Assembly (NCBI GenBank): GCA_020052735.1
Contig: JAGVON010000051.1
Location: 1-33,835, forward strand
From: an archaeon
GTDB lineage: Archaea; Micrarchaeota; Micrarchaeia; Anstonellales; Bilamarchaeaceae
Length of the DNA: 33,835 nucleotides
Direction of reading: 5' to 3'
Position numbers and translations under genes: made by a program. The notes under the pieces are model-generated. The model ran no database searches. It had not been told where the DNA came from and worked only from the letters and a program-made list of their open reading frames with translations. Below, one piece after another: positions 1-7,997 of this stretch; positions within the stretch are counted from its first letter, which is position 1, and every line of letters starts with the position of its first letter.

Positions 1-106
1 ATTTTATTTCCTTAAGCGAAATTGTTCTGCCGTTCCTATATTCCTTTATCGCATGCTGAAGGTTCCGGATATCCTCTTCGCTCATGCGGTCACTTTCTTT
101 TTCCAT
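1..106 (-). CDS. Partial small antitoxin-like protein (RelB/ParD-like), truncated by the window edge
   Basis: Minus-strand open frame from ATG (cat at 104-106) to the window edge: MEKESDRMSEEDIRNLQHAIKEYRNGRTISLKEIK. The xxYxxGxTISLxEIK ending resembles prokaryotic RelB-type antitoxins. Not in the ORF track, probably because it is truncated. Confidence 0.45.
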   Translation of the reverse strand, partial: MEKESDRMSEEDIRNLQHAIKEYRNGRTISLKEIK

Positions 107-193
107 TTGATTGCCGGCTTTATTTGGCGGTAAATAAATTAGAATGTTTCGGGCGGGGAAACGGTTAAAACCAGAAAAGATGCAAGGGAAAAC

Positions 194-1192
194 ATGCGGC
201 ACGCTGTTGAACAGGCGAAATCCGATTCTGCGAAGGGAAGGTTCAGGCTGGCTCCGGACGCGGCGGAGAAGCTTGCGAACTCGCCGATAAAAGATTTGCA
301 GTTGGTGAAGCGGCTTCTCTCCGTGGGCTCGCTGGATTACAGGGAGCTGAGGGGCTATCTCGCGACCGGGGAGGTGAAGAAGCTGGTTGAGGCCCTCGCG
401 AAGGATGACGGGCTGTTTGGCGTTTATAGGGAGGCGCTGCGCGTTCCCGGAGTTACGAAATTAATCGCGGAATTCCTTGAGAGCAAAGAGGGAATAGACA
501 GCTTCGTGATGATGGGCCGCAACGAGAGCGGGCTGAAGCTGCTCATAAAGCTTGGGCAGGTCCCCGAAGGGCGGAAGGTCGCGAAGCACATGCTCCTGAG
601 CCCCAGGAAGGGATGGCTTGCAATATACCATATAATGAAGGGGCTGGAGCAGGCGACGCCGGAATCCGAGAACAGGGCGCCGGAGGTCCCTTCGTTTGGC
701 CTTTCGCATTGCGCAAAATCCGCGGAGCCGGCGAAAGAAATATTGCCCCTGCTCAAGGATCCGGGAAAGGCGAAGGCGGTGTTCGCCTCGCTCTCGGAAA
801 ATAGGGAGAATGCAAACCTGTGCTGCAAGGTGCTTGGGGACCGGGAGGCGAGGGGGGCCATTTTTGATCATCTGACCGGAGACCCGGTGGCCGCGGTCGG
901 AACCTTCAGGGAATTGTTTGCTTCCGAGGAACGGCGGGGCCTGATGAAGCAAATATTCAGGAGCGATGGGGGCAGGGGCCTGCTTCTGGAGCTGGCCGGG
1001 GATGCGGTGGGCAGGGCAATAATCATTTCATTGGCCACGGTCCCTGAGGCGAGAAGGATGGGGCTGGGGATTATGATAAACCCGCGCAACTGGCTGTTTG
1101 CCGGCAAATTGGCAAGCGCATATTTCAGGGAGCCGGTGACTGGCGTGGAGAAACAACCGGCAGAAGCGGAAGGCCGGGATATTCCGGCATAA
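194..1192 (+). CDS. Hypothetical alpha-helical repeat protein (HEAT/ARM-like)
   Basis: 332-aa ORF rich in A/L/E/K/R with short helix-turn periodicity; ATTAAAA-like box ~26 nt upstream of ATG. No recognised family. Confidence 0.7.
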   Translation: MRHAVEQAKSDSAKGRFRLAPDAAEKLANSPIKDLQLVKRLLSVGSLDYRELRGYLATGEVKKLVEALAKDDGLFGVYREALRVPGVTKLIAEFLESKEGIDSFVMMGRNESGLKLLIKLGQVPEGRKVAKHMLLSPRKGWLAIYHIMKGLEQATPESENRAPEVPSFGLSHCAKSAEPAKEILPLLKDPGKAKAVFASLSENRENANLCCKVLGDREARGAIFDHLTGDPVAAVGTFRELFASEERRGLMKQIFRSDGGRGLLLELAGDAVGRAIIISLATVPEARRMGLGIMINPRNWLFAGKLASAYFREPVTGVEKQPAEAEGRDIPA

Positions 1193-2383
1193 TCATAGGA
1201 GCGCGAGCACCCTGTCCGTCGCCCCCTGGACGAATTCCATCGGCTGCTGGACAAGCTCCCCTGCCAGCGCCTGCACCAGGGCTTCTGCGAGCCGGGCTTC
1301 GCCCGAAACTTCGGTGATTATCCCCTTGTCGCGCAGTATCTTCTGGAAATCATATTTCGGGTTCAGGCCGGGCAGGTAGGCGAGTGTGGCCACGCCGCAT
1401 ATCCGCGAAGTCATCAGCGTGTTGTTGAACGTCCCCACCACCAGGTCGGCGGCGCGGTAAAGCTCCATCTCGCTGTATTCGTTTTCAAGTTTTTTCCCTT
1501 CTGCTATTTTCGGGTTGTGCACCACCTTTACGAGATGCGGGGTTTCATATTCAGATGCCTCTTTCGCATCCGCATACCTCACCGGGTGGGGGCGGATAAT
1601 CAGGTTTATCTTCATCCCTGCCATTTCCGCAACCCGGTCCAGGGCTTTAAGGAAGGACCGCAGCACGCTCTTCTCGGTGAATCCCAAGTCTGGATACCCC
1701 GACGTGGTGTCGCTCATGAAGACTACGACCTTGCCGTCAGGATGGAAATTGGAAAAGACTGGCTTCCTGAGGAGCTGCGCCCGGGCATTCGGGGAAATCC
1801 TCCCGAAATCCTCCGCGACCCTCTCAAAGAACGGGTTTCCGGTGACCGCCAGCACATCTGCCGGGAAACCCAATCCAAGCATGACGCCCCTCTGGTACTC
1901 GTCCACCACAGCGATTTTGTCCGGCAGGTGGGCGAGCGGGCCCGTGACGGAAGAGCGTGGGGACGGCGCGGAAAGGTCAATGATGCTGAACCTCTGCAGC
2001 TCGTTTGCATGCGAGTCCACGACTGCGACCGCAGGTATGCCCATCTTTTTTGCGATTCCCCAGAGTATGTGCTCAAGGGGGTTTGGATAATCTATTTCCT
2101 GTACCTGTGTCCCGGTCAGGACGGCTGAAAAACCCTTCCTTTCCATGATTTCCCGGCATAATGCATGGGAGACGGGAGGGAACAGGAGTGGCTTGCCGCC
2201 AGGGCCGAGGACCTTTGAAACGCGCGGGAGGACTATCGGCTTCCGCTCAAAATCTGAAGCATTGCTGCCTGCCGCCCCGGCGAGCAGGACCGTTGCGCGC
2301 TGCTTGAGGCGGTTGGCTGCAGGGCTGATGGCCTGCGCGCCTCCGTTCATTGTGGATGCGCAGAGGATTGGTTGGCTGTTCAT
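1193..2383 (-). CDS. GT-B-fold / UDP-GlcNAc epimerase-like or glycosyltransferase-like protein
   Basis: Long ORF with GT-B-like features (VVDEYQRGVMLGLGFPADVLAVTGNPFFE; IIRPHPVRY; YRAADLVVGTFNNTLMTSRICGVATLAYLPG). Start moved to ATG at 2383, with a TATAAG box ~27 nt upstream. Confidence 0.7.
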   Translation of the reverse strand: MNSQPILCASTMNGGAQAISPAANRLKQRATVLLAGAAGSNASDFERKPIVLPRVSKVLGPGGKPLLFPPVSHALCREIMERKGFSAVLTGTQVQEIDYPNPLEHILWGIAKKMGIPAVAVVDSHANELQRFSIIDLSAPSPRSSVTGPLAHLPDKIAVVDEYQRGVMLGLGFPADVLAVTGNPFFERVAEDFGRISPNARAQLLRKPVFSNFHPDGKVVVFMSDTTSGYPDLGFTEKSVLRSFLKALDRVAEMAGMKINLIIRPHPVRYADAKEASEYETPHLVKVVHNPKIAEGKKLENEYSEMELYRAADLVVGTFNNTLMTSRICGVATLAYLPGLNPKYDFQKILRDKGIITEVSGEARLAEALVQALAGELVQQPMEFVQGATDRVLALL

Positions 2384-2418
2384 ATTCAAATAAGTGGTAA
2401 GAAATACTTATAAATGGA

Positions 2419-3480
2419 TTACTCCCACCATTGCCCGATGAAATAGACCTTGGAATCGTCCTTTGAGAAAATGGGCGAGTGGGAAAGGAAGCCGGGCGGG
2501 AAATATGCGGGGCTTATGTCTTGGTTGCCAGTCCCGTCCGCATTGATTTCATAGATGTGGTATTTTCCCTCTTCCCCTATTGCAGCAACAACGTATGCCA
2601 GTTCATTCCCGGAATGGGACCAGCTTGCGAGCCCCTGCGCGTATCCATTTTCAGTGAGGCGGGTTTCGCCGCTCCCGTCGGAATTTATTACGAAGAGGTT
2701 GTAGGAGCCGTGGGCGGTGTTCGGGTTTTCCAGGCGCTCAAAAACTATTTTTGTGCCGTCCGCATTGAGCCGCGGGTCGTAATCCCCTATGGGGAGGTTG
2801 GCGGTCCCCCATGTGCCGGCATTTTCTGGGTTGGTTATTTGGATGGGGGAAGTGCCATCCGCATTTATTACCCATATTTTGAAATCGGAAGTGAATACTA
2901 TCCTATTTCCTGCCCAATCCACGTCCGCGTCATGGGTTCCGGAATCATAAAGGAGCCCGGGGCTGGAACCGTCCGCACCCATCACATAAAGGTCAAGGTC
3001 GCTTCCCCTAAAGGAAAGGAAAACTATTTCTGTGCCATCCGGGGACCACGCGGGGTAGAGGTCCCAATAGGAATTGGTTGTGATTCTTTGGAGCCCAGAG
3101 CCATCCGCATTTACGGTGAATATCTCTAGATTTTCATCTGCATTTCCCCCGGTCTTTTTGGCGAACACAAATTTATCTCCTGCGGAATTGAGCCTCAGGG
3201 CGGATGCCTGTATTTCCTCGTCCGTGCTGTAAATCAGCTCCACATCCTGCGTCGCCAAATCCAGGGAATAGATGCCCCATTTCCCCTCGTGGGGGACGGA
3301 TTGCGCGGGCTGCGGAACCGGTGGCTGGGTGCCGGAAACTGGGGACGGGGTGCCGGATGCCGGCTGCTGTGCGCCGGAAACAGGTGGCTGTGTCCCTGGC
3401 GTGGAAGCCGGGGTTTGGCTTCCGGTGCATCCTGCGGATGCAAGCAGCGCGAACAAGAAGAACGGAATTAGATATTTCAT
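2419..3480 (-). CDS. Secreted lipoprotein with TolB-like (PD40/WD40-type) beta-propeller
   Basis: Start MKYLIPFFLFALLASAGC (signal peptide and lipobox), P/S/T/Q-rich linker, then repeated [IL]xxINADGSGxxxIT ... PAWSPDGTEIVF blades. Confidence 0.87.
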   Translation of the reverse strand: MKYLIPFFLFALLASAGCTGSQTPASTPGTQPPVSGAQQPASGTPSPVSGTQPPVPQPAQSVPHEGKWGIYSLDLATQDVELIYSTDEEIQASALRLNSAGDKFVFAKKTGGNADENLEIFTVNADGSGLQRITTNSYWDLYPAWSPDGTEIVFLSFRGSDLDLYVMGADGSSPGLLYDSGTHDADVDWAGNRIVFTSDFKIWVINADGTSPIQITNPENAGTWGTANLPIGDYDPRLNADGTKIVFERLENPNTAHGSYNLFVINSDGSGETRLTENGYAQGLASWSHSGNELAYVVAAIGEEGKYHIYEINADGTGNQDISPAYFPPGFLSHSPIFSKDDSKVYFIGQWWE

Positions 3481-3545
3481 GGGATTATTGGGACGGGCAG
3501 GAATAAAAAGCGTGGGGGGTGTTCCCGCCTTCCGGCGTGCTGAAA

Positions 3546-4865
3546 TCACACCCTTGCCAGCCGCAGGCTCTCCTCGGGGAACATGAGAAAGACCGAGAGC
3601 GGAATCTTGTTCTTCCCCAACTCGTCCTTGGTAAGATAAACCACCCCGTCTTCCTCCTTCTTTACCTTCCCGAACTTGCACTCCAGCTTAACGACCCTCT
3701 TCCCATAATTCACGATGAAGTCTATCTCGCCGCTTCTCGTTTTCTCAAAGTGCGCATGGCGCCGGATGTCGAAATCGTTTTCGCCGGTTTTCCGGTCCAT
3801 GTGCTGGACTATTGCGGAATAGGCGCTCATCTCCGCCAACCGCCCCATGGTGGTGGAATCCAGGCCCGCAAGCCCGATGGAATTGATTTTCCTGCTTTTG
3901 AAAAGCGCAACCCAGTAGATGAACGGATCGGTGAAGTAGATTTTCTTGTTTCTGGGCGCGCCTGCACCCGCCCTTTTGTGCTTCTCAAGGTAATCCAGCA
4001 CGAACATGCTCCTAAGCAGCTCAACATATTCGGAAACAGTTACGTGGTTTACTCCCTTAGCAAGGGAACTCCACGAAACTTCATTGGTGAGAGCATCGGC
4101 AACCCCGTCCATAACGAGGGTTGAGGTTTCGGGGGAGCGCTTCTCCTTCGCGAGCTCGCCGTCTATCCATGCGGAATAGACGGAAAAAAGCTCCTCCCCG
4201 AGAGAGCCTTTGGAATGGAGGGCGTTTATTGCCCTCACGAAGCCGCCGTGCAGGAAATAGCGGTGCAGGACAGGATTCAGCTTATCCATCTGTGCGACCG
4301 CATCCTCTGGTTTTTTTGCATTTATCCCGTAAAGGAAGGCAACCTCCCTGAAACTCAGGGGATAATAGCGAAATTTGTACTGTCCTTCGGCCATCCTGCC
4401 CGGAAGCCTCTCGGCTTTCTTCATTATGTTTATGGAACTGGAGCCAGTGAGCACGGCGGACTTGCCTTCGAAAAATCCTTCGTCCGAAAGCGCCTTTATT
4501 GCCCTTTCCCAATCATCCACCGCGCTTATTTCATCTATGAAGATGTGTGCCGGGTTATACAGGCCGTTCACCAGCTTTGCGGTCTCATAAAGCTCAAACC
4601 TGTCCTTCACCATCTCTGCATTGAGGTAAAAAACGCTTTCCGGCTTCCCTTTCTCCAGAAGCTTTGAAATTCCCTGCTTTATCCAGGTTGTTTTTCCGAC
4701 CTGCCTCGGCCCGTAGACAACTACAGAGCCCTTTTTCCCGGGAAAGTATCCGGTCCTTTCGTATACGTAAGTGTATTTCGCAAGCTGCTTAAGGTGCTTG
4801 TCCTGCTTCTCCCAACCGGGATTCCTCCACCAGGGGTTCTGCGCCGCGATATCCTCAATTCTCAT
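3546..4865 (-). CDS. AAA ATPase with DUF4143-type C-terminal domain
   Basis: Walker A VVYGPRQVGKTTWIKQG, Walker B AHIFIDEISAVDDWERAIKAL, C-terminal VVKLECKFGK nuclease-like core typical of this family. Confidence 0.9.
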   Translation of the reverse strand: MRIEDIAAQNPWWRNPGWEKQDKHLKQLAKYTYVYERTGYFPGKKGSVVVYGPRQVGKTTWIKQGISKLLEKGKPESVFYLNAEMVKDRFELYETAKLVNGLYNPAHIFIDEISAVDDWERAIKALSDEGFFEGKSAVLTGSSSINIMKKAERLPGRMAEGQYKFRYYPLSFREVAFLYGINAKKPEDAVAQMDKLNPVLHRYFLHGGFVRAINALHSKGSLGEELFSVYSAWIDGELAKEKRSPETSTLVMDGVADALTNEVSWSSLAKGVNHVTVSEYVELLRSMFVLDYLEKHKRAGAGAPRNKKIYFTDPFIYWVALFKSRKINSIGLAGLDSTTMGRLAEMSAYSAIVQHMDRKTGENDFDIRRHAHFEKTRSGEIDFIVNYGKRVVKLECKFGKVKKEEDGVVYLTKDELGKNKIPLSVFLMFPEESLRLARV

Positions 4866-4903
4866 GATGATATATGAAAAGTAGCATTTTTATTGCTTGC
4901 TAT

Positions 4904-4957
4904 TATTGAAACTCTGATTTCATTAATTACGTATTTATTGAAGTTGTGATTTCAATA
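4904..4957. promoter_or_regulatory. Tandem 22-nt imperfect direct repeats, each containing an inverted repeat, upstream of the AAA ATPase
   Basis: TATTGAAACTCTGATTTCATTA (4904-4925) and TATTGAAGTTGTGATTTCAATA (4936-4957): 18/22 identical, 32 nt apart. The second has perfect 7-bp arms TATTGAA/TTCAATA. Confidence 0.6.
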
Positions 4958-5072
4958 GGTAAATCTTGCCGTCGAAACAATATTATTAAGTTTGTCATCA
5001 AATAATAGTTAACGATACCTGATAATAGTCGCTTGTCCTCGTCTTCAGGAGTACGCAGATTATTCCTTGCCA

Positions 5073-5240
5073 TCCGCCCGGGCGGAATGGTGAAGAGATA
5101 TGTCAGGCTGCAAAAAGTTCCGGGCCCAAAACCCAAGATATTTGAATTCAAAAAAATTTGACTATAAGAATAGAAAATCTCCGGCGTCCGGAAACCGGAT
5201 GGCAGAAGTGGGAACTTCTGCCAGTTATCGCGAAGCGATA
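5073..5240. other. Cluster of perfect inverted repeats/hairpins downstream of tRNA-Ile
   Basis: TCCGCCC|GGGCGGA (5073-5086); TCCGG-AAA-CCGGA (5187-5199); GGCAGAAGT-GGGA-ACTTCTGCC (5201-5222); TATCGC-GAA-GCGATA (5226-5240). Confidence 0.6.
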
Positions 5241-5267
5241 CGGAAACCCGAGACGGAAAACTCCCGA

Positions 5268-5342
5268 TGGGCCCACGGAGATTTGAACTCCGGACCTTTC
5301 GATTATCAGTCGAACGCTCCAACCTGGCTGAGCTATGGGCCC
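5268..5342 (-). tRNA. tRNA-Ile (GAT)
   Basis: Reverse complement GGGCCCATAGCTCAGCCAGGTTGGAGCGTTCGACTGATAATCGAAAGGTCCGGAGTTCAAATCTCCGTGGGCCCA: full cloverleaf, anticodon loop CTGATAA, no intron, CCA not encoded. TATAAATTT box upstream on the minus strand. Confidence 0.96.
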
Positions 5343-5441
5343 TATTGATGAGAAATTTATATGGGTATGAAATGTTTTAAAAGGGATTTACACGCGGGGA
5401 GGAAAAGCTTAAGAACTGAATGTGGTATTAAATAACCTTAT

Positions 5442-6230
5442 ATGGATGCTGGAATCCTTACCCAGATTGAGCAGGTACTGCCCTGGCTGAGAGTGATGGT
5501 TTCGGAAGCCCTTGGGCTTAAGGCCGGCTCCCCCGAATGGCACGCCGCGGTTGAGAGGGTGCAAAGCTGGCTGGACAGGATTGGCCAGCACCTGCTCCGC
5601 GAAATCACAAAATGCGAGAAGGACCCGGTTGTGAGGGGCGAGGCCGCCCTCGGGCTGATCCGCCACGCGGACAAGGACGACAAGCTTGGGATTGATGAGA
5701 AAATCCTTACCATGAGGTGGCTCTCCCAGGACAAAAGCTTCCATTCGCTCGTGAACGGGTATGCTGCTGAGGTGCTGGGGCGCCTGGAAGCCAGGCACAG
5801 GCCCTGGGAAAGGGTGTTCCGCGACAAGGATGCGCCGTACGCGGACAAGGTGGATGCGGGCATGGATTGCATCGCGCATGCATACCACACCAAGAAAGTG
5901 AAGGTGCTCTACAGGATTGCGTTGGATTTTTCCATGCCCATGGAGGCCAGGGTTGAGGCGGCAAGGAAGTTCCAGTTGCTGGTCGCGGCCGGCAATAACG
6001 GAGGCGAGGACCCGCTGGAGATTGGGAGGATGGCGGCAAACCCGAACCTGCCGGGCGGTGCGGGCATAAGGCAGATAACCCTGAGGATGGACGTTGGCGG
6101 AATCGGCACGCCTGCCGGCTGCCGCGAGTTCGTGAAAATGATTGCGGACCGTAGGCGCGCGGACGAGGAGGCCGGCAGGACCAGCAAATTCGTGGTTCCT
6201 GATATTCGGAGGAAGCAGAATGGAAAGTGA
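5442..6230 (+). CDS. Orphan helical-repeat protein, family member 1
   Basis: 262 aa, contains VLYRIALDFSMPMEARVEAARKFQLLV and C-terminal AGCREFVKMIA; shares motifs with the next two ORFs. Confidence 0.78.
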   Translation: MDAGILTQIEQVLPWLRVMVSEALGLKAGSPEWHAAVERVQSWLDRIGQHLLREITKCEKDPVVRGEAALGLIRHADKDDKLGIDEKILTMRWLSQDKSFHSLVNGYAAEVLGRLEARHRPWERVFRDKDAPYADKVDAGMDCIAHAYHTKKVKVLYRIALDFSMPMEARVEAARKFQLLVAAGNNGGEDPLEIGRMAANPNLPGGAGIRQITLRMDVGGIGTPAGCREFVKMIADRRRADEEAGRTSKFVVPDIRRKQNGK

Positions 6231-6988
6231 TGAGGGGAACCTTGTCGGCCGCCTGCGGCTGTTCTCCATGGCCGCCTCAAGCCCCCGCCTTGACTGGGGC
6301 TTCACCATGATGGCACACCAGCATATCACAAAACAGCTCCGGGGCCTGCCCCTCCCTGTGCTTGAGCGGCTCGCGCTGGACGAGCCGGACCGGGGCCTGA
6401 GGGGCTCTGCGGGGTTCATATACGCATGCAAGCTTGCTTCAGATGCCACGCTGGGCAGGCAGGTGAAGGCGGAAAAACTGGATGCGCTGGTTTCAAATGC
6501 GGGCACGCGCCCGGACGTCGCCGGGTACGTGAAGAGATTCCTCTCCGGCTATCTTGGATGGCCGGTGGGCAGATGGGAAATCCTGGTGGATGGGAACAGG
6601 CCAGAGGCGGAGAGAATCGGGGCATCGCAGGATATCATACTCTATTGCCGCGAGAAGGGGTACAGGGGAGTGCTGCACAGGATTGCCGGCGATTCCGGAA
6701 TGCCCATGAAGGCGAGGGAGATGGCCACATGCGCCATGGTGGAGCTGCGGATTGGCTGGATGGAGCCTTCGGAGAAGGGCAAGGTTGATGTGCAGGCGGT
6801 TGCGAGGCAAATGCTGGAGGGGGGGGTGCGGGCCGGACGTGCCGGTGGACATCGGGATTGCATGCAGCGAATTCGTAAAGAGGGCCGGGGTGAAGGGCAA
6901 GGTTGAGCTTTCCTGGGCAGGGGCGAAGATGCCCGTTCCGTTGCCTGAGGACGGGAAAAGGATGCTGCGGGCAAAGCTTTTTAAATAG
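6220..6988 (+). CDS. Orphan helical-repeat protein, family member 2, apparently frameshifted at a G8 tract
   Basis: ATG 6220 (MESDEGNLVGRL...) overlaps the previous stop by 11 nt. The frame ends at 6906 as given, but removing one G from G8 (6819-6826) joins it to the frame ending at 6988, giving ...VARQMLEGGCGPDVPVDIGIACSEFVKRAGVKGKVELSWAGAKMPVPLPEDGKRMLRAKLFK, whose CxEFVK matches member 1. Confidence 0.65.
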
Positions 6989-7007
6989 TGTTAGGAGATA
7001 TATTATT

Positions 7008-7859
7008 ATGGTAGATGAAACTTTAACCCAGAGGCTTGATGCACTGCTTGAGCAGTCAAAAGATTCAGCTGCAGCAGGGCGGGAGTTGCACAGGATGCTT
7101 CATGACAGCGGGCTGCAGGGCAACCCTGAAGTGGAGCGCTGGTTCACAAGAGAAATGGCAAAGCAGGAATTCGTCAAACTTAGGCTCGCTGCGCTCAATG
7201 CCCCAAATGATATGCACAAGAAGTGTGCCGGGCTCGCGCTCGTGAAGAAGGTGCAGGCAACGGAAGGGCTCACGCAGCACGAGAGGGTGGAGGAGCTCAC
7301 GAAGATTGTCAGGGCCCCCGGCTTGCATGCGGATGCGAGGGTGGAGGCGGTCAAGGCGCTTGACCACGAGCTTGCCAGCACAACCGGCGGCATGGAGAGG
7401 CTGCGCATCATAAAGGTCCTGCTGCTGGAGCTGGGCGGCGCGCCGCAGCCGTTGAAGGAAGCGGTGGCAGAGGCGTTCGCGGAGTGCGCATTAGCCGTTG
7501 GGGGGAATCCCTATACGGTCAAGAGAATAATCCTTTCCGGGCAATACGGGGAAGCCATGTGCGAAAGAATCGGCAGGAAGCTCATAGACATGTATGTGGG
7601 GAAGGGGAATGCGGGCGATGTGGAACTTATCGCGGACGACCCGAAGACTCCATATAAGGTTGTGGCTTATGCGTGCGCGAAGCTCGGGCGCCCGGTTCCA
7701 GAGCCGCCTGCCATGAAGGCGGACGATGATACGATGATGGGGCCGCTTGCCAGATGGCTGGATAGAACCAAGGGGGCGGAAAGGGCAAAGGCCGCAAACG
7801 GGGCCCCCGATGGCGGAACGCCTAACGGCGGGAAACCCAAGGTTCCGATTAGGCGCTGA
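7008..7859 (+). CDS. Orphan helical-repeat protein, family member 3
   Basis: ATG at 7008 (MVDETLTQRLDALLEQSK...), TTTTTAAATAG box upstream; repeats such as KIVRAPGLHADARVEAVKALDHEL and ELIADDPKTPYKVVAYACAKLGRPVPE. Confidence 0.8.
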   Translation: MVDETLTQRLDALLEQSKDSAAAGRELHRMLHDSGLQGNPEVERWFTREMAKQEFVKLRLAALNAPNDMHKKCAGLALVKKVQATEGLTQHERVEELTKIVRAPGLHADARVEAVKALDHELASTTGGMERLRIIKVLLLELGGAPQPLKEAVAEAFAECALAVGGNPYTVKRIILSGQYGEAMCERIGRKLIDMYVGKGNAGDVELIADDPKTPYKVVAYACAKLGRPVPEPPAMKADDDTMMGPLARWLDRTKGAERAKAANGAPDGGTPNGGKPKVPIRR

Positions 7860-7871
7860 AAGCATTGGCCT

Positions 7872-7946
7872 TCATTTCGTAAGCAGATATGTGAGGATTA
7901 GCACAAGCGCTATCAGGCTCGTGAAGAAGAGTATTTCCTCAATCAT
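7872..7946 (-). CDS. Putative 24-aa single-TM micropeptide
   Basis: ATG to TGA on minus: MIEEILFFTSLIALVLILTYLLTK; TATAAAAAT box (minus) ~26 nt upstream of ATG. Below the ORF-track length cut-off. Confidence 0.45.
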   Translation of the reverse strand: MIEEILFFTSLIALVLILTYLLTK

Positions 7947-7965
7947 GGGTAATGGTTATCCTTGC

Positions 7966-7978
7966 TTATTTTTATACT
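7966..7978. promoter_or_regulatory. Candidate shared divergent TATA element (micropeptide / carbamate kinase)
   Basis: TTATTTTTATACT; centre ~25-26 nt from both the minus ATG (7946) and the plus ATG (7998). Confidence 0.5.
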
Positions 7979-7997
7979 TTGCGCGGGAGATGGAAGC

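Noticed and set aside
2479-3129. 216-aa plus-strand ORF
   Set aside because: Shadow of the TolB-like propeller; apparent repeats (VRIHH/IRIYY) merely mirror the NADG codons.
4904-4957. CRISPR array
   Set aside because: Only two imperfect repeats with a 10-nt gap; far too short for repeat-spacer units. No CRISPR was seen elsewhere in the window.
4927-5348. ORFs on both strands (4927-5322 -, 5100-5348 +)
   Set aside because: They run through tRNA-Ile and a hairpin-rich noncoding region; the MERSTDNRKVRSSNLRGPIG-type peptide is the usual artefact of translating across a tRNA.
5409-6506. 365-aa minus-strand ORF
   Set aside because: Antisense to two helical-repeat genes with better coding character; composition (S/R/P/H-rich) is typical of a high-GC shadow frame.
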